Shown here: positions 10,286 to 21,151 of the stretch, one piece after another
Layout of the letters: every line of letters begins with the position of its first letter
How positions within the stretch are numbered: the first letter of the stretch is position 1
Source of the DNA: Leucosporidium creatinivorum
Lineage: Eukaryota; Basidiomycota; Microbotryomycetes; Leucosporidiales; Leucosporidiaceae
DNA: 64,000 nt
Reading direction: 5' to 3'
Assembly: GCA_001600635.1 (NCBI GenBank)
Contig: BCKL01000015.1
Coordinates: 516,685 to 580,684, forward strand
The notes under the pieces: generated by a model
What the model was told of the DNA's origin: nothing
Database searches by the model: none
Seen by the model: only the letters and a program-made list of their open reading frames with translations
Position numbers and translations under genes: made by a program

Positions 10286-13200
10286 ATGGTCGCCGCTACG
10301 CCCGAGTTGCCCCTCGCGCTGAGCATCACCTTCGCTCCCGAGACTTCAACCATCTCCCTCACCCTCTTCAACCAACCCGAGCCTAACGTAGCGGCTATCC
10401 CGTTGGACCTCAAGTTCAAGTACGATCCTTCGACTCCTTATGCTCCCATTCAGGAAATTGTAGACGACCGCAATGCTCGCATCAAGCAGGTTAGTACAAC
10501 AGATCTTCGGGAGAGGTTGGGGCGCGTTCGGACCGCTTGAGCTGATTCGTGTTCGCTTCTCGCACAACAGCACTACTGGGACCTCTGGGCTCTCGACGCT
10601 TCGGCTACCAAGGGCATGTCGTCCCTCAAGATCACCGACGAGTTCGAGGGAGAGACCGTCACCATCTCCGAGGAGGAGATTGAGGCCTTCTGCCGCGTCG
10701 TCGGCAACGAAGGCGAGGCCTACAAGAAGGGCTACAAGAAGGGCATGCAGGTCCCTCTTGACTTTGCCATCAAGCTCGGATGGAAGGTGAGTTCTTCAAT
10801 TGGGCGAGAAGCCTGCTCGTCGTCGCCGAGAATCAGCCGCTGACCACCTTCTGCATCATTACAACAGTCCATCATGAAGCCCATCTTCCCCTCGACCATC
10901 GACGGAGATCTCCTCAAGCTCGTTCACCTTTCCAACGGCTTCCGTGTCCTCCCCGGCGCCCCTACTCTCGTCCCCGGCGACGTCGTTACCTCGACCTCCC
11001 GCATCGAGTCGGTCACCAACTCGGACAGCGGAAAGACCGTCTCGGTTCGCGGAACCGTCTACCTCGTCTCTTCGGCTTCCGACAAGGGCAAGGAGTCCAC
11101 CAACGACCGCGTCGCCGTCCTCGAGGTCACCTCCTCCTTCCTCTACCGCGGCAAGTTCACCGACTACGCCCAGACCTTCTCGCGCGTCCCCGCCCCTCAC
11201 TACTCGGTTCCCCTCAAGACCCCCGAGTCGCTCGCCGTCCTCCGCTCCAAGGAGTGGTTCCAATGGGACGACGACTCGACCCCCCTCGAGGCCGGCACGA
11301 CTCTCCAATTCCGCGTCGAGTCCAACTACGTCTACGCCGACAAGTCGTCGTACTCGCAGGTCAACGTCAGCGGTGGAGCGTACATCATCACTCAGGAGCA
11401 GAAGCTCGCCATCAAGGTCGCGACCGTCGAGTACTCTTCCGAGGGCGAGGGCGTGACCAAGGGAGACCCCGTCATCGAGTACCTCAAGCGCCACGGATCG
11501 CCCCTCGAGCAGCCCATCCTCTTCGAGAACGGAGGCTACTCGCTTAGCACCGAGGGCCAGTGCACCTTCTCCACCCCCATCTCCAACGCCGACTACTCGG
11601 CCACCTCGGGCGACACCAACCCCATTCACACCAACCCCTACTTTGCCTCGCTGGCTTCCCTCCCCGGCACCATCACCCACGGCATGCACTCGTCGGCTCG
11701 CACTCGTCGCTTTGTCGAGCAGATCGCCGCCGAGAACGTCAGAGGTCGCGTCAAGAAGTACGAGGTCGGGTTCACGGCCATGTGCCTGCCCGACCGCGCG
11801 ATGGAGGTCAAGCTCAAGCACATTGGTATGACTGCTGGCGGCAACAAGCTCGTCAAGGTCGATACCGTTGACGTCGAGGCTTCCACCGTCGTCCTCACCG
11901 GAACCGCCGAGATTGAGCAGGCTCCTGTACGCCTTCAAGCTCGGCTGTCTTTCTCGAGCAATTCGCTGATACTCCCTCTTAACAGACTGCCTACGTCTTC
12001 ACGGGTCAGGGATCGCAGGAGCCCGGCATGGGCATGGAGCTCTACGCCAACTCGGCCGTCGCTCGCGCCGTCTGGGACCAGGCCGACGAGCACTTGGGAG
12101 AGGTCTACGGTTTCTCTATCCTCGAGATTGTGCGTCTCATTCTTCCACCACTTCTCCACGCCTGAGGCTGACCCTTCGCTCGCTCGCAGGTTCGCACCAA
12201 CCCCAAGGAGAAGACCGTCCACTTTGGAGGACTCAAGGGACAGGCCACTCGCCAGAAGTACATGGAGATGACCTACACCACCAGTGCGTTCCTTCCTCTT
12301 GCCTCACCCGCCGAGCTTGAAGCTAACCCTCGCCTCGCCGCCGAACAGCCGACAAGGATGGCAACGTCAAGACGCTCCCTCTCTTCGGCGACATCGACCT
12401 CCGCACCTCGCGCTACACCTTCTCGTCGCCCACCGGTCTCCTCTACGCGACCCAGTTCGCGCAGATTGCCCTCGTCGTCACCGAGAAGGTTGGTCGACTC
12501 GCTCCTTCTTCCCTCGCTCCTCTTGCTGACTTCTCCTTCCACAGGCCGCCTTCGAGGACATGCGCTCCAAGGGACTCGTCCAGAACAACTGCATCTTCGC
12601 CGGTCACTCGCTCGGAGAGTACTCGGCTCTCGCCTCCATCGCCGACATCCTCCCCGTCTCGGCTCTCGTCGACGTCGTCTTCTACCGTGGAATCACCATG
12701 CAGCGCGCCGTCGAGCGTGATGAGCAGAACCGTTCGTCCTACGCTATGGTCGCTGTCAACCCATCGAGGATTGGCAAGAGCTTCGGCGACGCCGCTCTTC
12801 GTGAGGTCGTCGAGAGCATCGCTCGCCGCGGCAACATCCTCATCGAGGTCGTCAAGTGAGTTCACCGAGCGTTTCGATACCGAGCTTCAGAGCTGACTCT
12901 GTGACTCGTCTACAGCTACAACGTCGAGGGTCAGCAATACGTCGTTGCTGGTCACCTCGCCGCCCTCCAAGCTCTCACGTTCGCCTCTGCCCTCTCCCTT
13001 CTCTTCGACCCTCACTAACCCACCTCTTCCAACAGCAACGTCCTCAACTTCCTCAAGGTCCAGAAGATTGATCTTGCCAAGCTCACCGAGATCATGACCA
13101 TCGACGAGGTCAAGGAGAAGCTCGGCGACATTGTCGACGAGTGCGTCAAGAGCGCCAACGAGCTCCAAGCCAAGACTGGCTTCATCGTCCTCGAGCGTGG

Positions 13201-16200
13201 ATTCGCGTGAGTATTTCCAGCTTTAGACGAGTCGAGCAGACGGGCTGACTTCGACGTTCGCAGCACCATCCCCCTCCCCGGTATCGACGTGCCCTTCCAC
13301 TCGCGTTATCTCTGGGCTGGAGTCATGCCTTTCCGCACCTGTACGTTTATCGCACTTCCCTTGTCGACTTCTCGTCGCTGACCTTTCGCCCTCGCAGACC
13401 TCTCGAAGAAGGTCAACCTCGCCCACTTCAACGCCGACCTCCTCGTCGGCCGCTACATCCCCAACTTGACCGCCGAGCCTTACGAGGTCTCCAAAGCCTA
13501 CGCCGAGAAGATCTACAACCAGACCTCGTCGCCTCGCCTCAACAAGGTGCTCAAGAACTGGGAGGAGGAGCAGTGGGGCGCTCAGGAGAACCGCAACAAG
13601 CTCGGATACGCCATGTGAGTAGCGATGCCTTCGATTACACGGGATCTCGAAGCTGACCTTCTCTCTCCACCAGCCTCATCGAGCTTCTCTCGTACCAGTT
13701 CGCCTCGCCCGTTCGCTGGATCGAGACTCAGGACATCCTCTTCAAGACGTTCAACTTTGAGCGTCTCATCGAGCTCGGTCCTTCGCCTACCCTCACCGGC
13801 ATGGCCACTCGCACTCAGAAGTACGTCTTCCGCTCTCTCCCATTCGACTCGAGCTCTCGCTGACCTATCTTTTTCTCCCGTACAGGCTCAAGTACGAGAG
13901 CCACGACGCTTCGCTCGGCATCTCGCGTGCCATCTACTGCATCGCCAAGCACCAGAAGGAGATCTACTACCAGTTCGAGGAGGAGGTCGCCGAGGCCGCC
14001 GCCGAGTCCTCCGAGTCGGCTCCCGCTGCTGTCGCCGCTCCCGTAGCTGCCGCTCCCGTCGCCGTCGCTGCTGCGCCCGCCGCTGGAGCTGGACCCGCCG
14101 CCTCGGTCCCCGACGAGCCCCTCAAGGCCGTCGACACCCTCCGCGTCATCATCGCTCAGAAGCTCAAGAAGCCCGTTGGCGAGGTTCCCCTCTCCAAGTC
14201 CATCAAGGACCTCGTCGGAGGAAAGTCGACCCTCCAGAACGAGATCCTTGGAGACCTCCAAGGCGAGTTCAGCTCGGCGCCCGAGAAGGGTGAGGAGCTT
14301 CCTCTCTCCGAGCTCGGCGCTGCTCTTCAGCAAGGCTACCCCGGAACCCTCGGCAAGTACACCGCCGGTCTCGTCTCGCGCATGATCGGTAGCAAGATGC
14401 CCGGAGGATTCGGTCTCTCGGCCGCCAAGTCCCACCTCTCCAAGACCTGGGGACTCGGCACTGGACGCGTCGATGGTGTCCTCCTCATCGGACTCACCCA
14501 GGAGCCTCCCAAGCGTCTCGGATCCGAGGCCGACGCCAAAGCCTTCCTCGACTCGTCGGCGCAGGCCTACGCCCAGACCGCCGGCATCACCCTCTCGAGC
14601 GGTGGTGGAGGAGGTGGTGGAGGAGGAGGAGGAGCCGCCGGCGTTATGATCGACTCGGAGCAGCTCGACAAGATGCAGAGCAAGCAGGACGACTTCGTCT
14701 CGCAGCAGGTCGAGGTCCTCATGCGCTACCTCGGTCGCGACTCGAGGACTGGCCACCGTCTCGCCGACGCTCAGAAGGTCGAGACGGCCGCCCTCCAGGA
14801 GAAGCTCGACGCCATCAACCGCGAGCACGGCGACGCCTACATCCAGGGCATCCAGCCCGCTTTCGACCCCCTCAAGGCTCGCCACTTCAACTCGAGCTGG
14901 AACTGGGTTCGCCAGGACGCTCTCACCATGTGGATGGACATCCTGTGAGTTCCTCCTCCCTCTTCCTCGCCTTCTCGCCTTCTCGGCGCTCGCTTTCGTT
15001 GATCGGCGCTGACTTTCTCGTCTCGCCCTCGCCCCACAGCTTCGGTCGTCTTACCACCGTTGATCGCGACATCACGGCTCGCTGCCTCGTCATCATGAAC
15101 CGTGCCGACCCTGGACTCGTACGTCGTCTGCGCCGCTTTCCTCGCTTCTTCCTCCTCGCTGACCCTTCTCCTCGCCCTTCCCACAGATCGACTACATGCA
15201 GTACACCATCGACCACACCCCCGTCGAGCTCGGAGAGAACTACGTCCTCGCCAAGCAGTTCGGACAGACTCTCCTCGAGAACTGCCGCGAGATGCTCGGA
15301 CAGGCTCCTCTCTACAAGGACAGTAAGTCGGACTTCTTGACTGCAGACTCGGGGAGAATCGAGCTGACTTATCTCCTCTCACAGTCACCTTCCCTACCGC
15401 CCCCAAGACCACCGTCACGGCCAAGGGAGACATCATCAGCGAGGAGGTGTCTCGCGCCGGCGTCTCTCGCCTCGAGAAGTACGTCGCCGAGATGGCCGCT
15501 GGATCCAAGATTAGCGTCCCCAGCGTCAACGTGAGTGCTCTTCAGCTTTAGAACACCCTCGCTTCCCTCGCTGACCTTCGCTTTCACCTTCGCAGCTCGA
15601 CAAGGTCCAGGACCAGATCGAGAAGCTCTACCAGCTCATCAAGGCTCAGCCTCAAGTTTCCAAGGCGCACATGCAGTCGATTCGCTCCCTCTACGGCGAA
15701 GTCGTCCGCGGTCTCGGCAAGGATGTCCCCGCCGTCAAGCCCAAGGCCGGCGTTCGCGCTCGTCGCTCGTCGAGCCAGTTCCTTCGCCCTGCCGCCGTTC
15801 CCGACGCTACTTTCCTCTCGGAGGACAAGATCCCTCTTCTGCACCTCAAGAGGAAGGTCGGTACTAACTGGCAGTACTCGAGCAAGCTTACGTACGTCTT
15901 TCGCTCGTCGCCTAAGTCCCGAGCTCGCCGAGCTTTCGCTGACCTTTCCTCGTCTTCTCATCTCGCAGCTCGCTCTACCTTGACATCCTCAAGGAGATCG
16001 CCACTTCGGGAGTTACCTTCGAGCACAAGAACGCCCTCATGACCGGTGTCGGAAAGGGATCCATCGGAGTCGAGATTGTCAAGGGTCTTCTCGCCGGAGG
16101 AGCCAAGGTCGTCGTTACCACCTCCCGCTACTCGCGCGCCACGTACGTTCTCTCGCTTCTCTCGCTTCTCTTTCCGCTCTTCGCTCGCTAACCCTACTCT

Positions 16201-19200
16201 CCTACAGCGTCGAGTACTACCAGGCCATCTACCAGGAGTGCGGATCCAAGGGCTCGTCCCTCACCGTCGTTCCCTTCAACCAGGGATCGAAGCAGGACGT
16301 CGAGGCGCTTGTCGACTACATCTACAATAAGGAGAAGGGACTCGGCATGGACCTCGACTACATCCTCCCCTTCGCCGCCCTTCCCGAGAACGGTCGCGAG
16401 ATCGACGGTCTCGACGACCGCTCCGAGCTCGCCCACCGCGTCATGCTCACCAACCTCCTCCGTCTCCTCGGAGCCGTCAAGAGCAAGAAGGCCGCCCTCC
16501 AGCTCGTCACTCGTCCTACCGAGGTCGTCCTTCCTCTCTCGCCCAACCACGGGCTCTTCGGATCCGATGGTCTCTACTCCGAGTCCAAGATCTCGCTCGA
16601 GACCCTCTTCAACCGTTGGTCCTCCGAGTCTTGGGGAGAGTACCTCTGCATCGCCGGAGCCGTCATCGGCAAGCATCTTTCCTCCTTCTCGCCCGACTCT
16701 GAAGCTGACCGCCCTTCGCCTTCGCAGGATGGACTCGCGGTACCGGACTTATGTCCGCCACCAACTCGGTCGCTGAGGGCATCGAGGCGCAGGGTGTCAG
16801 GACCTTCTCCGCCAAGGAGATGGCCTTCAACATCCTCGGTCTCATGCACCCTCTCGTCTTCGACGTTGCTCAGATCGAGCCCGTCTGGGCCGACGTGAGT
16901 TTCTCCTCGCTCTCGCTCGCTTCTCGGCGCTCTCGCTGATCCTCTTTATCGCTATAGCTCAACGGAGGCATGGACAAGCTCCCCGACCTCGCCTCGCTCA
17001 CCACCGAGATCCGCACCAACCTCAACCTCACCGCCTCGACTCGCCGCGCCATCTCGATGGACAACTCGCTCGACTTCAAGACGACTCGCGGCGCCGAGGC
17101 CGAGCAGATCCACCTTCAGGTCAAGGTTCTTCCTCGCGCCAACTTCTCGCTCCCCTTCCCCGAGCTCAAGCCCTTCGACGCCACCTCGGAACTCGCCAAG
17201 CTTCGCGGTCTCATCGACCTCGAGAAGGTCGTCGTCATGACCGGATACGCCGAGGTCGGACCTTTCGGATCCTCGCGCACTCGTTGGGAGATGGAGGCGA
17301 ACGGCTCCTTCTCGATCCAGGGAACCCTCGAGCTCGCCTACATCACCGGCCTCATCAAGCACTTCGATGGTCGCCTCAAGGACGGCTCGCTCTACGTCGG
17401 ATGGGTCGACGCCAAGACCTCCGAGCCCCTCGACGACAAAGACGTTAAGGCCGCTTACGAGAAGCACATCCTCGCCCACACCGGTATCCGTCTCATTGGT
17501 GAGTTCCGACCGTTCTTGCGCTCTCGCTCGGCGCCCTCGCTGACCTTCTCGCGTTTACCTTCTTCGCAGAGCCCGAGCTCTTCGGTGGCTACAACCCTAA
17601 GAAGAAGGGACTCACTCAGGAGATCGAGCTCCAGCACGATCTCGAGCCCATCGAGGCTTCGCAGGAGGATGCCGACCGCTTCAAGCTTGAGCACGGCGAG
17701 AAGGTCGACATCTTCACCGACGACGGCTCCAAGTACTACGTCAAGTTCAAGAAGGGTGCCAAGATCATCGTCCCCAAGGCCGTCGCCTTCGACCGCCTCG
17801 TGGCTGGTCAGAGTGAGTCGCTTCTCTCGCTCGTTAGCCTTCGCCGAGCTTTGGCTAATCCGCCTCTTCTCTCTCCCAACAGTCCCTACTGGATGGTCTC
17901 ACAAGGCCTTTGGTATCCCGGACGACATCGCTGCTCAGGTCGACCGCACCACTCTTTGGGCTCTCGTCTCCGTCTCCGAGGCGCTCATGATGGCGGGAAT
18001 CACCGACCCCTACGAGATGTACAAGTACGTCCACCCCTCCGAGGTTGGATCGTCGCTCGGATCTGGTATGGGAGGAATGGTCTCGCTCTCCAAGATGTTC
18101 CGCGACCGCCGCGAGGAGAAGGACGTCCAAAAGGACATTCTCCAGGAGACGTAAGTCGGCTCTCGCTCTTCTTGCTTCTCGATCATCCTCGCTAACGCTC
18201 TCATCGCCAACAGCTTCATCAACACCGTCGCTGGATGGGTCAACCTCCTCCTTCTCTCCTCGTCGGGACCCATCAAAATCCCCGTCGGAGCTTGCGCTAC
18301 TGCCCTTCAGTCCGTCGAGATCGCCATCGACACCATCCTCACCGGCAAGGCCAAGGTCATGATCGCTGGAGGATTCGACGACTTCTCTGAGGAGGGATCG
18401 TTCGAGTTCGCCAACATGAAGGCCACTTCCAACTCTGAGACCGAGTTCGCCGCTGGTCGCGAGCCCAACGAGATGTCGCGCCCCACCACCAGCACTCGCT
18501 CTGGATTCAGTTCGTCTCTTTCCGCTTTGACTCGCTCGCCTACAGCGCTAACGTTTCCCTTCTCTCGCAGTGGAGGCGCAGGGCTGCGGAACTCAAGTCC
18601 TCATGTCGGCCAAGACCGCCATCGAGATGGGAGCTACCATCTACGGAAGTACGTCGGCTTCTCTCCTTCTCTCTCCCGAGCTATAGCTGATCTCCCGCCT
18701 TGTGTAGTCGTCGCCTTCACCTCGACCGCCACCGACAAGGCTGGCCGCTCCATCCCTGCGTTCGTCTTTCGCCGCCTTCTCTCCATCTCGCTCTCGCTGA
18801 CCTCTCACTCCACTTCCACAGCCCCGGACTCGGAGTCATGGGTACCGCCCGCCAAGTTCAGGCCAAGTACCCCACCAACATCCTCGACATCAACTACCGC
18901 AAGCGCCAGCTCGAGTTCCGCCGCCGCCAGGTTTCGCAGTGGCTCGAGAACGAGACCGAGCTCCTCAAGATGGAGATCGAGTCCAAGGGTGCCGCCGACA
19001 AGCTCCCCGAGGACTACATCTCGGAGCGTCTCGCCTCCATCGAGAGCGAGGCCAAGAGGCAGGAGTCCGAGGCTCTCGCCACCTTCGGCATGCTTGTCGG
19101 TAACGACCCCACCATCTCGCCTCTTCGCCGTGCTCTCGCCGTCTGGGGTCTCACCATCGACGACGTCGGAGTCGCTTCGGTGCGTTTCGCTTCTTCTCTT

Positions 19201-20565
19201 CACTCGCTTTCGGCGATGGCTGACCTCGGTTCCCACACCTCCAGTTCCACGGAACCTCGACTGTCGCCAACGACAAGAACGAGTCGAACGCCTACAACGA
19301 GCAGTTCCGCCACCTCGGCCGTGCCGTCGGAAACGCCTGCCCCGTCATCGCTCAGAAGTGGCTCACCGGTCACCCCAAGGGAGGAGCCGCCGCCTGGATG
19401 ATGAACGGCATGGCTCAGACGATCCAGTCTGGTCTCATCCCTGGAAACAGGTGCGGTTTTGGTCGTTTGCTTCATTTCGCTCTCTCGCTGACCCGCTCTC
19501 GCTCGCAGGAACGCCGACAACATCTCGCAAGAGCTTCGCAAGTTCGAGTACCTCCTCTACCCCTCGAGGTCGATCCAGACCGACGGTATCAAGGTATGTT
19601 CGGCTCGTCATTCGCTCCAAAGAAGCCTCGCTGACCTTCTCATCTCGCACAGGCCGGTCTCCTCACCTCGTTCGGATTCGGTCAAGTCGGTGGACAGGCC
19701 CTCATCATCCACCCTCAGTACCTCCTCGCCTCGCTCAAGCCCTCGCAGTTTACCTCGTACGCCGCCTCGAACGACGTGCGCCGCAAGAACTCTTACGTCA
19801 AGTTCAACGAGGTGAGATCGGCTCTCTCCTGCTCCTCGCCGAGAGCCCAAGCTGATCGTGTTCTCTCTCTCCCACCACACACAGTTCTTCACCAAGGGCA
19901 ACATGGTCGTCCTCAAGGATCACGCTCCCTACACTCCCGAGCTCGAGCACGACGTCCTCCTCAACCCTATGGCGCGCACCACCGCCGACAAGGAGGGCTC
20001 GTTCAGCTTCCCCAAGGACCTTCCTTCGGCCAAGGCTAAGAACAACAACGCCGAGGTAAGTTTTCTCTCTGATTCGTCGCTCTCTAGCTGCACTGCCAGC
20101 AAAAAATCGGTCGTTTCGCTGAGCTCGGCGCTGACGCCCTCCTCTCTTCCTTCTCAGATCGCCAAGAAGCTCATCGGCGCTGCTACTGCCGGTGTAGCCG
20201 GCGTGCATGGCGTTGGCACAGACGTCGAGTACATTCCCAGTCTTCCCCACGACTCGGAGTCCTTCCGCCAGCGCAACTTCACCACCGCCGAGCTCAGCTA
20301 CATCGACTCGGCCGCCGATCCTAGGGCTTCCCTCGCAGCTCGCTGGACGGCCAAGGAAGCCACCGTGAAGTCGCTTAAGGTCGAGACCAAGGGAGCCGCT
20401 GCCCCTCTCAAGGACATCGAGGTCGTTTCCACCTCGGCCGGACCCACCATCGTTCTCCATGGCGAAGTCGCCAAGCTCGCCGCCGAGCAGGGAATCTCTC
20501 GCATCGAGATCTCGCTCTCCCACAGCGATGATGTCGCCTGCGCCGTCGCTGTTGCTCAGAAGTAG
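10286..20565 (+). CDS. FAS2: Fatty acid synthase alpha-type chain (DH-MPT-ACP-KR-KS-PPT)
   Basis: Core subunit of the cytosolic fungal type I fatty acid synthase. Exons: 10286-10489, 10571-10786, 10868-11926, 11986-12129, 12190-12283, 12349-12488, 12545-12855, 12916-12978, 13036-13206, 13264-13340, 13398-13614, 13674-13820, 13886-14944, 15040-15118, 15187-15322, 15385-15530, 15596-15891, 15969-16142, 16208-16669, 16729-16894, 16958-17498, 17570-17812, 17883-18150, 18214-18509, 18571-18648, 18708-18759, 18822-19179, 19245-19450, 19509-19593, 19653-19811, 19885-20055, 20158-20565; 2741 residues, in frame throughout. Dehydratase with DTNPIH and THGMHSSA (about 388-415); malonyl/palmitoyl transferase with GHSLGE (about 640); one acyl carrier domain with [10 protein letters not shown] (Ser about 1060); ketoreductase with GVGKGSIG (about 1545); ketosynthase with GACATA (Cys about 2164), FHGTS and TGHPKGG; phosphopantetheinyl transferase with GVGTDVE and WTAKEA (2607-2741). 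The dehydratase and transferase, which belong to the beta chain in ascomycetes, are here on the alpha chain. Intron 16670-16728 is GC-AG. A poly-Gly linker follows the ACP region. Confidence 0.98.
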
Positions 20566-21151
20566 ATGCTTAGAGGACTAGACGAGCTTCGGCTCAGTTG
20601 GATTAGTAGTTCTTGGTTAGGTTAGCTTGCAAGCATTTCTGTTTTAGCTGCAGCTTGCTTTCGTTGCGCAAAGGAGAGAGTCGAGAGTTGAGAGAAAGGA
20701 GAACCGAACTGAGCGACCCTGCAAGACGACCTACATCGTCGCCCTCGCCAGCGAGGCCTTCTCGGCGCTGGCTCCGAGGCCCACCGAGTTCTCGGCGCTG
20801 GCTCTGAGGCCCACCGAGAATTGGCAAGGAGTTGCAGAGGCGGTGTACGATAAAGAGCTGGGAGAGGCAATCGAATCTGTTACAGTACATCAACGGGCTG
20901 CCTAAAGGCCGAACTCGATGCTGTGCAGCCAATGCCGAGCGTAGGGCAGGCGCGTTTAGCGACGAGCGATCTCGAGGCTCCAGCTCTTTCTCCCTTCCCC
21001 CGCTCGCTTCGTCTCGTTCAAATCGCCTACAGCAGCTTCAACTCGTCTGCAGCTCTCTCCACTACACCAAAGCACCTCTTCCCGTCTCTCCTACAGCCCT
21101 CCAAAGCGCCCCTACCATCATCTCGAGAGGAGGAGGAGCCGGCTTGCTCGA
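20566..21151. other. FAS2-PSD2 intergenic region
   Basis: This region holds the FAS2 3' UTR and the PSD2 promoter. It carries a 30-base tandem duplication (20759-20818) and pyrimidine-rich stretches with CTACAG before PSD2. I see no gene here. Confidence 0.5.
20759..20818. repeat. Two-copy 30 bp tandem repeat
   Basis: Unit begins TTCTCGGCGCTGGCTC and ends GGCCCACCGAG; the two copies differ at one base (CTCCGAGG against CTCTGAGG). It lies between FAS2 and PSD2. Confidence 0.9.

Noticed and set aside
10859-11938. Long antisense open frame (359 codons) opposite FAS2
   Set aside because: It mirrors strong codon bias of the GC-rich FAS2 exon; composition is repetitive and it has no intron or domain logic.
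14602-14640. Poly-glycine run as a frameshift sign in FAS2
   Set aside because: The frame stays open on both sides and fungal FAS alpha chains commonly carry Gly/Ala linkers here.
13815-14885. Antisense open frame of 356 codons opposite the FAS2 ACP region
   Set aside because: Same cause: a shadow of the sense exon with Ser/Gly runs from the poly-Gly linker.
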